Source of the DNA: Planctomycetaceae bacterium
GTDB taxonomy: Bacteria > Planctomycetota > Planctomycetia > Pirellulales > Pirellulaceae
Reading direction: 5' to 3'
DNA length: 64,000 nucleotides
NCBI GenBank assembly: GCA_002726515.1
Contig: PBTE01000109.1
Location: 1 to 64,000 of the forward strand
Made by a program: the position numbers and the translations under genes. Of this stretch, positions 36,410 through 46,440 are shown one piece after another. Every line of letters begins with the position of its first letter. The stretch's first letter is position 1. Below the pieces are notes generated by a model. It ran no database searches and was not told the DNA's origin. It saw only the letters and a list, made by a program, of their open reading frames with translations.

Positions 36410-37276
36410 ATGGGTATCAAGATCAACCGATTGGAGGGGTGCATCGGCGCCGAGGTGGAAGGCGTTGACATCACTGGGCCCATCGACGCACAGACCTACC
36501 TGCAGTTGCAAGACGCGCTCGACGAGCACATCGTGTTGGTCTTTCACGACCAGGACATTACTGACGCCCAACAGGTCATCTTCAGTGAACGTTTCGGGCC
36601 ACTCGAAATGAGTTTGCCCAGTGATCCCTTTGGCGGTGGCGGACCTGTTTTCAATATTGCGAATGTCGATGCTGACGGTCAGATCAGACCAGCGGAGGAC
36701 CCTCTCACGCTGTATCAGTCAGGGAACTTACTCTGGCACTCCGACGGCTCATTCAGGGAAGTTCCTTTACAAACATCTTTTCTTTCGGCAAAAGTTATTC
36801 CACCAGAGGGAGGCGAGACAGAGTTTTCCAGCCTGCGCGCAGCGTATGCCGCCCTGCCGTCGGAAAAAAAAGTTCTTCTGGAGGGTCTTGTTGCCGAACA
36901 CAGCATGGCTCACTCGCGTGCCCGGATCGCTCCTAACCTGTTGAGCAAATCCTTTCAGGATGAAGTGCCTCCTGTTCGCCACCTTCTCGTCCGCACGATT
37001 TCAGCAACGGGCGAAAAGGTGCACTTCGTTGGGTCGTACGCTTCCCATGTCATTGGATGGCCGTTCGAGAAGGGCAGGGACTTGTTGCAGGAACTGTTGC
37101 AATGGTCCACACAACCACAATTCGTCTATCGTCATCAATGGCGAGTGAATGATCTGGTCATGTGGGACAATCGCCTTTCCCTTCACCGGGGCCGACCCTG
37201 GGATGTCGGAAAATACAAACGCATCATGCACCGCACCACCCTGGCTGGTGAGGGCTCCACCGTCCCGCAAGACTAA
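36410..37276 (+). CDS. TauD/TfdA-family 2-oxoglutarate-dependent dioxygenase
   Basis: A 288-residue Fe(II)/2-oxoglutarate dioxygenase. A GGGAGTG ribosome-binding site lies 8-9 bases before the ATG. The N-terminus I-N-R-L-E-G-C-I-G-A-E-V-E-G-V-D-I is typical of the family. Iron ligands are His110 and Asp112 in W-H-S-D-G-S-F and His259 in L-H-R-G-R-P-W; Arg271 or Arg275 in R-I-M-H-R-T-T should bind 2-oxoglutarate. Family members oxidise taurine, phenoxyacetates, sulfonates or other small acids. The substrate cannot be told from sequence. The SDR gene follows at 253 bases on the same strand and might act on the same pathway. The enzyme is cytoplasmic, with no leader. Confidence 0.92.
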   Translation: MGIKINRLEGCIGAEVEGVDITGPIDAQTYLQLQDALDEHIVLVFHDQDITDAQQVIFSERFGPLEMSLPSDPFGGGGPVFNIANVDADGQIRPAEDPLTLYQSGNLLWHSDGSFREVPLQTSFLSAKVIPPEGGETEFSSLRAAYAALPSEKKVLLEGLVAEHSMAHSRARIAPNLLSKSFQDEVPPVRHLLVRTISATGEKVHFVGSYASHVIGWPFEKGRDLLQELLQWSTQPQFVYRHQWRVNDLVMWDNRLSLHRGRPWDVGKYKRIMHRTTLAGEGSTVPQD

Positions 37277-37529
37277 GAGTCAACTTTGCGGCGCTCCGGT
37301 AGCAGGCGATTCGGGTGGCGACACAGACGTTGTAACGGTAACGGTGCGTATCGTGTTCGTGTTGGGTCAAGCTCTTCGTCCCTCCAAAAAATCAGGAGGT
37401 ATCGGGACCATCTGTCCTTTTCAAAGGCGTCGTCGCGTGTCGGCCCTCCGGCCCGTTCACAGGATTTCTGAAATCAGTTAGATTGCGTGTCGTTTTCTAC
37501 GCTCTGCAATTTGGTTTTCGGAGTTGCTG

Positions 37530-38309
37530 ATGGACTTACATCTTACTGACAAGATTGCCTTGGTTTCAGGAGGCAGTCGAGGGATTGGACGAGCAACCGC
37601 TTTGCGATTTGCCGAGGAAGGTTGCAAGGTGGGCATCTGCGCCCGTGGTCAGGAAGGGTTGGATCAGGCCCTGGAAGTTCTGCTTGGCCATGGTGTTGAA
37701 GCATTCGGTCTGGTTGTTGACGTGTTGCAGCCTGGCGAGATCGAACGCTTTGTGAACGCCGCTGCCGAAGCTTTGGGGGGAGTCGATATTCTTGTCAACA
37801 ATGTTGGTGGTTCGGTTGGATCTCGTGAGTTTGTGAACTCCAGCGATACGGACTGGCAGCAGACCTTTGACTTGAATCTCTTTCACGCAGTACGAGCGAC
37901 TCGGGCTGCCGCCGTTCACATGCAACGACGTGGGGGGGGGAGCGTCGTCAACATTTCTTCCATATCCGGCTGGAAGCCGTCCAATCAAAACGCGCAATAT
38001 GGTGCCGCCAAGGCGGCTGAAATGTTTCTCGCCGGCGCGCTCGCATGGGAATTGGCCCAACACCCGGTTCGAGTGAATACCGTCTGTCCCGGATCAGTCT
38101 ATTTCGAGGGTGGAGCCTGGGATCGGTTCAGCAAGGAAAATCCGGAACAGTTTGAAATATTCCGTACCCGCGAATTTCCGGCCGAGAGGCTTGGCACGGA
38201 TTTCGAAGTTGCCGATGTCGTTGTGTTTCTCTCATCCGACCGAGCCCAATGGGTCAACGGTGCTTCGATTCCCGTGGACGGTTCACAGGGCAGACCGAAT
38301 GCGTTCTGA
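37530..38309 (+). CDS. Short-chain dehydrogenase/reductase (SDR family oxidoreductase)
   Basis: A classical 259-residue SDR. The ATG at 37530 is preferred over an in-frame TTG at 37524 because GGAG ends 6 bases before it. The cofactor motif is S-G-G-S-R-G-I-G (residues 13-20), the structural N-N-V-G lies at 90-93, and the catalytic residues are Ser143 or Ser144, Tyr157 and Lys161 (Y-G-A-A-K). A polar or basic residue after the glycine motif (A-R-G, Arg39) suggests NADP(H), though this is weak. The C-terminal W-V-N-G-A-S-I-P-V-D-G is standard. The gene stops one base before the convergent oxidoreductase gene. Confidence 0.93.
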   Translation: MDLHLTDKIALVSGGSRGIGRATALRFAEEGCKVGICARGQEGLDQALEVLLGHGVEAFGLVVDVLQPGEIERFVNAAAEALGGVDILVNNVGGSVGSREFVNSSDTDWQQTFDLNLFHAVRATRAAAVHMQRRGGGSVVNISSISGWKPSNQNAQYGAAKAAEMFLAGALAWELAQHPVRVNTVCPGSVYFEGGAWDRFSKENPEQFEIFRTREFPAERLGTDFEVADVVVFLSSDRAQWVNGASIPVDGSQGRPNAF

Positions 38310-38310
38310 T

Positions 38311-39606
38311 TCAGCCGATCCCGCGGGGCGCTGCCCAGTGGTTGTCTTGATAGGTCCTACCCAGGAATGTATCGGCCTCCGCGTCATCGATGAAACGCTC
38401 TTGTTGTGGGTTGAAATTCAGGGCGCGGCCGAGTCGAATGGATAGGTTGCCCAGATGGCAGAGGGATGTCGTGAGATGGGCGATTTCCGCGTCAGCGTTC
38501 GGTAGTCGATCCTCTCGAATTGCGCTTAGAAAATCGTCGACGTGGGCAACGGTGTCCTGCGGCACGAGCGGGACATCCAGGGCGTGCTGCTTGTTGCGGT
38601 CCAGTCGCACCTGAAGCTTGCCACGTCGGCTCAAAAACATTTGCCCTTGTGTGCCGTAAAATTCAACTCCGCTGTCACATTGGTGGGGATAGTTTGTCGA
38701 CCACAGGCGTTCTTCGTAAATCAGTAGCCGTTTCTTATCGAAAAGTTTGGTGGCAGGGTATTCAAAGTTGACTTGCTGGGTATCGGGAAATTCCGCCTCG
38801 TCGTCGTAAAAATAACGCCCTCCAGCAGCCGCCACAAACGTCGGATGTGATTCGACGCCCAGGCCCCAGCGGGCGTAGTCGATATCGTGGATGCCATCGT
38901 TCCCTATTTCTCCCGTGCCGAAATGTTGCAACCAGTTCCATCTTGAAAACAGCGTGTCGTGGTAGGGTACTGGTGGCACCGGTCCCAGCCACATGTCGTA
39001 ATCCAACTCCGGGGGCGGTTCCAGCAACAAGGCAGGTCCTCTACCGGCGCGGCGTTGGATGTTCCATGCCTTGGAAACCAGGACCTCCCCGATCAGGCCG
39101 GCACGCAACAGGCGCACTCCTTCGGCGATGGTGCTGGTGCTCCGCACCTGGGTTCCGTGTTGCACCACGCAATGGTTTCGTCGAGCCGCTTCGACCAGCA
39201 AACGTCCTTCACGGATGTTGTGCGAACATGGTTTTTCTACGTAGACGTGTTTGCCCGCCTCGCAAGCCAGGATGGTCGCCGGGGCATGCCAGTGCACTGG
39301 CGTGGCAACGATGACGGCGTCGACCGACTGGTCGTCCAGTATCCTGCGAAAATCGCCAGTCGCCACCGCTGTAGCGGCGAACTGTTTGGCTGCTTCTGCC
39401 AGGCGGTGTTGGTGGGGATCCGCCACGTAAGCGATTTCGGCGTCATCGCGGACGGAGAATAGACTCGCATCGAAGCGGCCGCGGCCTCCACAGCCGATCA
39501 GACCGATACGCATACGCTCATTTGCGCCTGAGGCTTGCGCCCGAGATTTCCAGGTCATTGCTGCGGCCGCCGTGGTACCCAGGAAGGTTCGTCGATTGTT
39601 TGACAT
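38311..39606 (-). CDS. Gfo/Idh/MocA-family oxidoreductase, Tat-exported
   Basis: A 431-residue NAD(P)-dependent sugar oxidoreductase. AGGGGA lies 7 bases before the ATG. The N-terminus N-N-R-R-T-F-L-G-T-T-A-A-A-A is a Tat leader, so the enzyme should be exported folded with its cofactor, as is usual for planctomycete members. The Rossmann motif is G-L-I-G-C-G-G-R-G-R, and the conserved E-K-P segment (Y-V-E-K-P-C-S-H-N, the Lys being catalytic) follows near residue 125. The C-terminal domain has the D-I-D-Y-A-R-W-G-L segment. It is the second gene of a pair with the symporter (2-base gap), which suggests linked processing and uptake of a sugar or polyol derivative. Confidence 0.93.
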   Translation of the reverse strand: MSNNRRTFLGTTAAAAMTWKSRAQASGANERMRIGLIGCGGRGRFDASLFSVRDDAEIAYVADPHQHRLAEAAKQFAATAVATGDFRRILDDQSVDAVIVATPVHWHAPATILACEAGKHVYVEKPCSHNIREGRLLVEAARRNHCVVQHGTQVRSTSTIAEGVRLLRAGLIGEVLVSKAWNIQRRAGRGPALLLEPPPELDYDMWLGPVPPVPYHDTLFSRWNWLQHFGTGEIGNDGIHDIDYARWGLGVESHPTFVAAAGGRYFYDDEAEFPDTQQVNFEYPATKLFDKKRLLIYEERLWSTNYPHQCDSGVEFYGTQGQMFLSRRGKLQVRLDRNKQHALDVPLVPQDTVAHVDDFLSAIREDRLPNADAEIAHLTTSLCHLGNLSIRLGRALNFNPQQERFIDDAEADTFLGRTYQDNHWAAPRGIG

Positions 39607-39608
39607 TA

Positions 39609-41180
39609 CTATTCCCCTGTTGCAGTGTGTTGTTTGGTGGTCGTCCAGATTGTCAGTCCGTTTAAAGGACGGTCATGTCGGTTCACGACGATCCAACTGA
39701 CTCCATAAGCCACGGAAAACAGCAGCGTGTTCGCCAGCGTACCTACCCAGAGCTTGTCGGGCATTTGCACTTTCCAGGATGGAAAGAAACGGTCGGCAAG
39801 GGCCGAATCGACCCACAGCCACCCGCCGACACTGAAGGCCGTCACAATCGTCGCTACCAGGGCGGCTCGACCATCGACGCGCAACGTCAGAAATCCCAGC
39901 AGAAACAACCCCAGTAACCCACCGCTGAAAATCGACAGTAACGTTCGCTGTAAATCGTCGAGTGTTTCGGACGACCGCGTGTAATAGATGGCACAAGCCG
40001 TACTGATCATCGCGATGCTAAAAAGTAAACTGATCATCTTGCCTACGAGGGCGTAATGCCGAGTATCCCGCTGCCTGCCCCACAGCCGTTTGTAAAAGTC
40101 GATCGTCACGGTGGCGGCGACCGCATTGATACTCGAATCCAGTGTCGACATGGCCGATGCGAAAAGTCCCGTCAACATGAAACCAGCCAGGCCAGCGGGC
40201 ACTTGTGTGAGGATAAATCGGGGAAAGACTTGATCTGCGCTCAGTCCTTCGAGTCCGGTCTCAGGTACCACCTTGACGAAAACGTAAAGGCATGTGCCAA
40301 GAAACAAAAAATAAAGCCAGGTGGGGACCGCCAGCAAGCATCCGAATGCGGCTGCTTGAGTTGCTGCCTTGTCACTCTTGGCCGCTGCATACCGCTGCAC
40401 GTTCGTCTGGTCGGTTCCCAACAGCTGCATGAAGAGGACGAATTCGGCCAGCAGGTAGGCCCATACCGTTTTTCCACTGAGGGTCAGTTCTGTACTTCCC
40501 AGGTTGAATTTGTCATCTTGCGCTGCCACTTGCAAAAGCTGTCCGAAACCACCGGGTAATTGCATGACGATGATTGGCAAACAGATGAAGCCTCCCACGA
40601 TCAATGCGATGCCCTGTAGTACGTCAGTCCAAATGACGGCCTGGAGACCCCCGACAATTGTATAGATTGAGACGATCGCGCCCGCGATACAAATGATCCA
40701 CGGCAGGGAGTCAGCCTCCAGTTGCAACATGGACTGGACTGCGAGCGAAACGGCATACAGTACAATTCCGGCGCGAAAGAATTGAAATAACACAAAGCTC
40801 GCGGCAGCGTACAGCCTCGCCCACAATCCAAACCGCCTTTCCAAATATTCATAGGCCGAACTGACACGTGATCGGCGATAAAAAGGGATGAACAGAAAGA
40901 TGGCAATAGCGATGGCAGGAATGTAAGTGAAGTGCGCCAGACAATTCCTCCAATTTGATTCGCCGAACGCAAAGGCTGGTAATGCGAGGAAAGTCATGGA
41001 ACTGACGATCGTGGCCATCATTGAAAAGCCGACGACCCAGCCGGGCATGGAACGGCCCGCCAAAAAATACCCTTCATCGGTCTGACTCCGGCGTGCGCAG
41101 AGCAATCCGATTACAATCAACAATATGAAACCCAAGCCGACCACGATTTGATCGGCCGCTCGAATGGGTAGTGCAGACAT
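39609..41180 (-). CDS. Sodium:solute symporter (SSS family)
   Basis: A 523-residue transporter with about 13 membrane helices. The ATG at 41180 follows GAGGG by 6 bases and is preferred over the in-frame ATG at 41192. Family signs include G-Y-F-L-A-G-R-S-M-P-G-W, F-R-A-G-I-V-L-Y, the G-G-L-Q-A-V-I-W-T-D segment of helix 5 and N-A-V-A-A-T-V-T-I-D-F-Y. It should couple sodium entry to uptake of a sugar, sialic acid-like, vitamin or organic acid substrate; the Gfo/Idh/MocA gene 2 bases downstream favours a sugar or polyol. A -10-like TATACT with a poor -35 lies on the minus strand at about 41209-41237 in the divergent gap to the DUF1592-type gene. Confidence 0.92.
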   Translation of the reverse strand: MSALPIRAADQIVVGLGFILLIVIGLLCARRSQTDEGYFLAGRSMPGWVVGFSMMATIVSSMTFLALPAFAFGESNWRNCLAHFTYIPAIAIAIFLFIPFYRRSRVSSAYEYLERRFGLWARLYAAASFVLFQFFRAGIVLYAVSLAVQSMLQLEADSLPWIICIAGAIVSIYTIVGGLQAVIWTDVLQGIALIVGGFICLPIIVMQLPGGFGQLLQVAAQDDKFNLGSTELTLSGKTVWAYLLAEFVLFMQLLGTDQTNVQRYAAAKSDKAATQAAAFGCLLAVPTWLYFLFLGTCLYVFVKVVPETGLEGLSADQVFPRFILTQVPAGLAGFMLTGLFASAMSTLDSSINAVAATVTIDFYKRLWGRQRDTRHYALVGKMISLLFSIAMISTACAIYYTRSSETLDDLQRTLLSIFSGGLLGLFLLGFLTLRVDGRAALVATIVTAFSVGGWLWVDSALADRFFPSWKVQMPDKLWVGTLANTLLFSVAYGVSWIVVNRHDRPLNGLTIWTTTKQHTATGE

Positions 41181-41457
41181 CCGTACCCTCATGTAGGAGA
41201 TTTGCTACAGTATACCGAGCCACTATCTGAAATTCACCGGGCTGGGGTATGGATTTCAGCGTGAAGAGCTTGAGTTTCCGTTGCGATTGAATGAGCCTGT
41301 TGGCCAGGGGAGGCGTCGGGCCAGTCAAACGATGTGGGGATGTAGGGTAACGATTTGGGCAAGAGCCGGCCGCTGGAGTTGACGGGAAAGTGGGATTCTT
41401 CGGTTGAAGTACCCGCTATTTGGCTTAAAATGACTGGTATCTTCAGCGGAATGACCC

Positions 41458-44400
41458 ATGCGACTCAGAGATGTGATCACAGGACGCCGACAAATTGGCG
41501 CTGACGCGGTCAGCGGGCGAGATCGTTTTCTGTGTTCTCTCAATGTTTCATCACGGTTTGTGGTTGCCATCACGTGGACCCTGATGGGCCTGAGTGCCCA
41601 GTTCGCAATTGCAGAACAAGGCGCAATTGGTGGGATTCGAGGTCATCTGGAACGATTTTGTTTCGAGTGTCACAGTGAAGATCATGCGGAAGCGGGAGTC
41701 AACCTCCAACTTTTGGCAACGGAGACCTCCTTGGCGCCGCATTTCAGAGTCTGGCAAAGAGTAACGGACCAACTGCAGCAGCGACGGATGCCTCCACAGG
41801 AGGAGATGCAACCGGACGACCTGCAGCGGCAACAATTGCTTGCCGGTATTCGTACCGGATTGCGCCAGGCGGTGGATCAGTATGCGGGTGATCCGGGCAG
41901 AGTGGTCATTCGCCGGCTTACAAGTGCAGAGTACGCGTACACCGTTCGCGACCTGACCGGGTTGGATCTTGCGCTCGACCAAGGTTTCGGCAGCGATGCT
42001 GTGGGGGGAGCGGGTTTTACCAATACGGGAATTGTGCAATTTATTCAGGATTCGACCCTGGAACGTTATCTCGAAGCGGCCCGCCAAATTGCGGATCGGG
42101 CTGTTCTGGGGGCTGGTCCGTTGACCTTCTACCAAGATCCCGGGACGATTGGATTTGAACTGTCCGCAGTCCATCGGATTCAGAAAATCTACCGGCTCCA
42201 CGGATTTCGGACCGCGGCTGGAGAATTTGGTGAGGCATTTGGGCTGGAAAAATTTCCCCGGGCCTTTTTTGTAGCTTGGCGCTACAAGCACCGCGAGAAA
42301 ATCGGTTGTCCCGACAGTTCACTTTCTTCGTTGGCGGATGACGAAGAAATCGAGCCTCGATTCGCCGAGTATATCTACCAGTTGATGCGGCGGGACGATT
42401 TGTTATTTCCGACTTCAGAGATTGTCGATTCCTGGCGGCGGTTGCCGGTTCCAGAGGGTCCGAATAAGGAACTGTTGCTTGAAGTTCGTCAGCAATGCGA
42501 CGAGATCACAAAACAGGTACACACCTGGCAGTCTCGGTTTGCGGAGAATGCGGATGACCCGGAACAATCGCCCGTTTTAAGAGAAGACCTCTTTCATGCA
42601 ACAAAAACTCATGCGTTTGAAATGGATCTGACGTGGCCGGAGGAGAGTACGACGTTAGAGATTGCCGTAACGATCGAACCGGCGATGAAGAACACGAATC
42701 CGGACAGCGTCGTCATTTGGAGAAACCCCGAAATCCAATTTCTGTTGAATGACCAGGCAACGCAGGATCTCCAGCCTCTGCGGGAGCTGGTCACGTTACC
42801 GATTGAACAGGATCTACAATTTGGATTCCATCCACGGGGTGGAAAAATAGGACCGGATGACTTGGTCACGGTCGGGATGCAGTCTCTGGTACTGGAATTG
42901 CCGATTCCGACCGGGGTGAACTCGGCTCTTTTGCAGATCACACCAGAAATCGATACCACCTTCGGCGAAGATTGCATCGTGCGCTGTAAGGTTGAACTGC
43001 TGAAAGCACCTCCGGGGGTTCCTCCGGTTTCGGGACTGTTGGCAAATGATACCAGCGCGGAGTTCAAGTCCTGGAGATCGGGTATCTTTCAGTTTGCCCG
43101 GCTTTTACCCCCCAGGTCTCACGGTGAGCCGGCACCATCCGACCGCGACCCGATTCCTCCCTTGATCGACTCCAAATACAACAACCCGGAACGAAACAAT
43201 TTCCATTCGAGAATCAAGTACTATCGCGACGACAAATTTCTTGTCAACAATGTTCTCGACGGCGCTGTTCGCGAACGTCTCGACCAAGCGTGGGACGATG
43301 TGCTTGGATCGTTCGAGTTCCATGACTGGTGGTTGAGGTTCATTGCCCGGAAATTTGAGACCGAATTGGGTGAGCAAAATATGGCGAACCTGGATACGGC
43401 GTGGGTCGACGGCCTTCCCACCGAGGCACGTCTCCATGTGCAGAATTTACATCGCGAATTTCACTCGATTCATGCGTCGTTTGAAGCGGCTCAGGATGGA
43501 CATGTTGAAGATGTGGTTCATCTGGCAGCCCGTGCGTGGCGCCGACCGTTACTGGCATCGGAAGCAGAGCGTCTGCGGTCCTACTATCGAACGTTACGCA
43601 CGGACTTGAAACTGGAACATCGTGCGGCGGTGAGGGCCCTGATCTCGCGTGTGTTTGTCTCCCCCGAATTTCTCTATCGTGCCGAACACGTAACAGAAGA
43701 AAAGCAAACCACCGCGCTGTCTGATTTTGAACTGGCTAGCCGGCTGAGTTATTTTTTATGGTCCTCGCTGCCCGATGAAGAACTGAGGCGTGCGGCTAAT
43801 GAGGGTGAACTGAGTGACCCGCAACAATTGGTTCAGCAGTCTCAGCGGATGCTTAAGGATCCCAGAGCGGAGCGCTTTGCCACTGAGTTTTTCGGTCAAT
43901 GGTTCGGCTTTTACCGTTTTGATCAGCATCGTGGGGTCGACGCGGAAATGTTTCCGGAATTTATAGACAGTCTTAAACGGTCCATGTATCAGGAAGCGAT
44001 TGCATTCTTCGACCATATTGTGCGTAATAATCGTCCGGCAAATGAAATTTTGTTTGCCAATTATTCATTTCTCAACCGGCAACTGGCGGAGCACTACGGG
44101 GTCGACGTCGACCTTGCGGATGAGCGGGTTCTTCAGAAAGTCGACGATGTCGGCCGATTTCATCGTGGTGGGCTGCTGAGATTGGGTGCTGTACTGACGG
44201 TGACGTCGGCACCGCGACGAACCAGTCCTGTCAAACGGGGCGATTGGGTGCTCCGGCGTACGCTGGGGGCGATGATTCCCCCGCCGCCGGCGGATGCCGG
44301 TTCGATACCTGCTGATGATGTGCTGGCCGACGGCCTTTCCGTTCCAGAGCGACTGGTAGCCCACCGCCGTGACGTAGCATGTGTCAATTGCCATTCGCGA

Positions 44401-44754
44401 TTTGACGCCCTGGGATTTGCGCTGGAAGGTTTTGATCCGCTTGGTCGTTGGCGAGACCAGTACCGGGATGGAAACCCGATTGACAATTCGGGGGAATTAT
44501 GGGACGGCACCCGGATTTCCGGAGATGATGGCCTGCACGAATATCTTGCCAGCCAGCAAGACCGGTTTCACAGGACCCTGTGCATCAAGCTTTTAGGCTA
44601 CGCGCTGGGTCGTCAAGAATCCGTCGGGGACCTGCCGTTGGTCGAACAAATGCAAGATCACCTTGCCCGGGGCGGGGGATTATCAGAACTGGTGGAATAC
44701 CTCGTTGGCAGTCGTCAGTTCCGGTACCATGAGGTGATGATGGAACAGCCGTGA
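41458..44754 (+). CDS. Planctomycete cytochrome-type DUF1587/1592/1588/1585 exported protein
   Basis: A 1098-residue secreted protein. A membrane segment at about 34-50 ends in A-I-A, probably a late signal peptide. A c-type haem motif C-F-E-C-H follows at about residue 69, then DUF1587 (R-R-L-T-S-A-E-Y-A-Y-T-V-R-D-L-T-G-L), DUF1595 (about 685-745), DUF1592 (about 760-890, R-L-S-Y-F-L-W-S-S-L-P-D), DUF1588 with a second haem motif C-V-N-C-H and F-D-A-L-G-F-A-L-E-G-F-D-P-L-G, and DUF1585 at the end (L-L-G-Y-A-L-G-R). This multi-DUF cytochrome-like protein is characteristic of planctomycetes and forms a unit with the DUF1552 gene downstream. Its enzymatic role is unknown; an oxidative role on extracellular polymers is often suggested. 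Confidence 0.93.
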   Translation: MRLRDVITGRRQIGADAVSGRDRFLCSLNVSSRFVVAITWTLMGLSAQFAIAEQGAIGGIRGHLERFCFECHSEDHAEAGVNLQLLATETSLAPHFRVWQRVTDQLQQRRMPPQEEMQPDDLQRQQLLAGIRTGLRQAVDQYAGDPGRVVIRRLTSAEYAYTVRDLTGLDLALDQGFGSDAVGGAGFTNTGIVQFIQDSTLERYLEAARQIADRAVLGAGPLTFYQDPGTIGFELSAVHRIQKIYRLHGFRTAAGEFGEAFGLEKFPRAFFVAWRYKHREKIGCPDSSLSSLADDEEIEPRFAEYIYQLMRRDDLLFPTSEIVDSWRRLPVPEGPNKELLLEVRQQCDEITKQVHTWQSRFAENADDPEQSPVLREDLFHATKTHAFEMDLTWPEESTTLEIAVTIEPAMKNTNPDSVVIWRNPEIQFLLNDQATQDLQPLRELVTLPIEQDLQFGFHPRGGKIGPDDLVTVGMQSLVLELPIPTGVNSALLQITPEIDTTFGEDCIVRCKVELLKAPPGVPPVSGLLANDTSAEFKSWRSGIFQFARLLPPRSHGEPAPSDRDPIPPLIDSKYNNPERNNFHSRIKYYRDDKFLVNNVLDGAVRERLDQAWDDVLGSFEFHDWWLRFIARKFETELGEQNMANLDTAWVDGLPTEARLHVQNLHREFHSIHASFEAAQDGHVEDVVHLAARAWRRPLLASEAERLRSYYRTLRTDLKLEHRAAVRALISRVFVSPEFLYRAEHVTEEKQTTALSDFELASRLSYFLWSSLPDEELRRAANEGELSDPQQLVQQSQRMLKDPRAERFATEFFGQWFGFYRFDQHRGVDAEMFPEFIDSLKRSMYQEAIAFFDHIVRNNRPANEILFANYSFLNRQLAEHYGVDVDLADERVLQKVDDVGRFHRGGLLRLGAVLTVTSAPRRTSPVKRGDWVLRRTLGAMIPPPPADAGSIPADDVLADGLSVPERLVAHRRDVACVNCHSRFDALGFALEGFDPLGRWRDQYRDGNPIDNSGELWDGTRISGDDGLHEYLASQQDRFHRTLCIKLLGYALGRQESVGDLPLVEQMQDHLARGGGLSELVEYLVGSRQFRYHEVMMEQP

Positions 44755-44950
44755 TAATCACGTGTCAAAGAGTCTGGATTGTCGCTGGCAAGCTACAGCA
44801 AGTTGGAACATAAAACGGTCGGGAGATTGCTGGAACCGGATTGATTGATTCTGTGGTGACAATTGATGGTTCAAGGGCCTGACCCAACTGTTAGAATATG
44901 ATAACAATGGCTGCGGTCGCCTGCTTTTTAATCCATGTGGAGACATCACA

Positions 44951-46309
44951 ATGAGCGAACGCTTCCACTGGTCGACAGGGATTTCGCGACGTGGTTTTTT
45001 GCGCGGAGCCAGCCTTAGTCTGGCCCTGCCCTGGCTGCCGTCGCTATCGGTTCGGGCAGCATCTGGCAAGCGTGTCGATGTTTTGGATTCCAAGCCGCCG
45101 CAGAGATTTGCCTGTGTCTATTTTTCCAACGGTGTGGAACCGGTCCACTGGTGGGCGAAAGGCCGTGGAGCGGAAATGAAAGTCGGACCGGGGCTTGAGC
45201 CGCTCCAGCCGTACAGTGAGGACATTGTTGTGGTTGACGGCTTGTTCAATGCGCAAGCGGCTGACAACCCGAGCGCTCACCTGGGCCGAATGCCCAATCT
45301 GTTATCCGGAGCACGGGTCAGCTCTGACCAAAATGACCTGCGCGTGGGCCGCACGATGGATCAAGTGCTTGCACAGCGACTGGGACAGCAAACCGTGATT
45401 CCCAGTTTGGTATTGGGAGTTGAACCGACCGAACTCCGTTTAGAAGACGGGATCTCGATGATTTACGGCTCTTGCATTTCATGGGCGAAAGCGACGAGGC
45501 CGGCGACCAAAGAAATCTATCCTTCGCGCACCTTTGATTTAATCGTCGGTAACGGACGCGAGCGGAAGCTGGATCGCAGTATTCTTGATCAGGTGCTCTT
45601 TGATGCAAAGTCCTTGAAAAAACAGGTTTCATCAACGGACCGTGTCAAGCTGGACGAATATCTGGAGTCGATCCGTGACATTGAACAACGGATTGACCGG
45701 GCTGTCGTGGACCAGCGACTGGAAGGCTGGAAACCGACCCTCTCCAAACCTGACATGCCGCGTCCGCAAGACAAACTGCCCCAGGATGTACCCGAACACA
45801 TGCGTCTGATGCTGGACCTGATCGTCCTGGCGTTCCAGATGGATCGGACACGAATCGCAACCTGCATGCTCAACAACGATCTGTCACAGATGAATTTCGG
45901 TTTCCTCGAGGGAGTGAAGGGCAGTTTGCACCTGGACCTGACGCACAATGGTCATGATCCAGTGCTTGAGGCAATGTATCTAAAAACCAATCAATTCCAC
46001 GTCGCACAGTTCGCACATTTTCTGCAGCGGTTGAAAGAGATTGATGAAGGCGGGCAGTCGCTGTTAGACAGTTCACTGTTATTACTCTGCTCGAATTTAT
46101 TTGATGGCGACAGTCACCAGGCGGATCGGATGCCCATGGTACTCGCAGGAGGAGGTGGCGGGACGCTTGAAACGGGTCGTGTGCTGAACTATCTGGACAA
46201 CGGGGACGAAAATCGTCGCGCGTGTAGTCTATATCTATCTCTCATGGACCGTATGGGAGTGCAGATACCGCGCTTTGGCGATGCCGATCGGCGGCTTGCC
46301 AATCTCTGA
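44951..46309 (+). CDS. DUF1552 family exported protein
   Basis: A 452-residue DUF1552 protein with GGAGAC 6 bases before the ATG and a Tat leader ([18 protein letters not shown]). Family-typical segments are [13 protein letters not shown] (followed by a bleaching-like L-S-G-A), [13 protein letters not shown], and the C-terminal [11 protein letters not shown]. It lies 196 bases after the DUF1592-type gene, and the pair parallels the DUF1501 and DUF1549/1553 pair at 6147-9862. The biochemical role is not known. It should be exported folded by the Tat system. Confidence 0.93.
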   Translation: MSERFHWSTGISRRGFLRGASLSLALPWLPSLSVRAASGKRVDVLDSKPPQRFACVYFSNGVEPVHWWAKGRGAEMKVGPGLEPLQPYSEDIVVVDGLFNAQAADNPSAHLGRMPNLLSGARVSSDQNDLRVGRTMDQVLAQRLGQQTVIPSLVLGVEPTELRLEDGISMIYGSCISWAKATRPATKEIYPSRTFDLIVGNGRERKLDRSILDQVLFDAKSLKKQVSSTDRVKLDEYLESIRDIEQRIDRAVVDQRLEGWKPTLSKPDMPRPQDKLPQDVPEHMRLMLDLIVLAFQMDRTRIATCMLNNDLSQMNFGFLEGVKGSLHLDLTHNGHDPVLEAMYLKTNQFHVAQFAHFLQRLKEIDEGGQSLLDSSLLLLCSNLFDGDSHQADRMPMVLAGGGGGTLETGRVLNYLDNGDENRRACSLYLSLMDRMGVQIPRFGDADRRLANL

Positions 46310-46359
46310 TGGCTGTGGTTCTTCTGGTTTTGCAGTCTCAAACCAGTGTGCGGTTCACC

Positions 46360-46401
46360 CAGCCAGAACGAGGCAGTCAGGCCTCGGTGCCTACCTGGCT
46401 G
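46360..46401. terminator. Candidate bidirectional terminator between convergent genes
   Basis: Nested inverted repeats: an outer arm CAGCCAG (46360-46366) with CTGGCTG (46395-46401), and an inner perfect stem CGAGGC / GCCTCG (46369-46386) with a 6-base loop. It sits in the 131-base gap between two genes that end facing each other. There is no T-run on either strand, so function is inferred from position and symmetry. Confidence 0.35.
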
Positions 46402-46440
46402 AATTAGCGCGTTCTTGAAAAGAGAACAGCGCTGTAATCG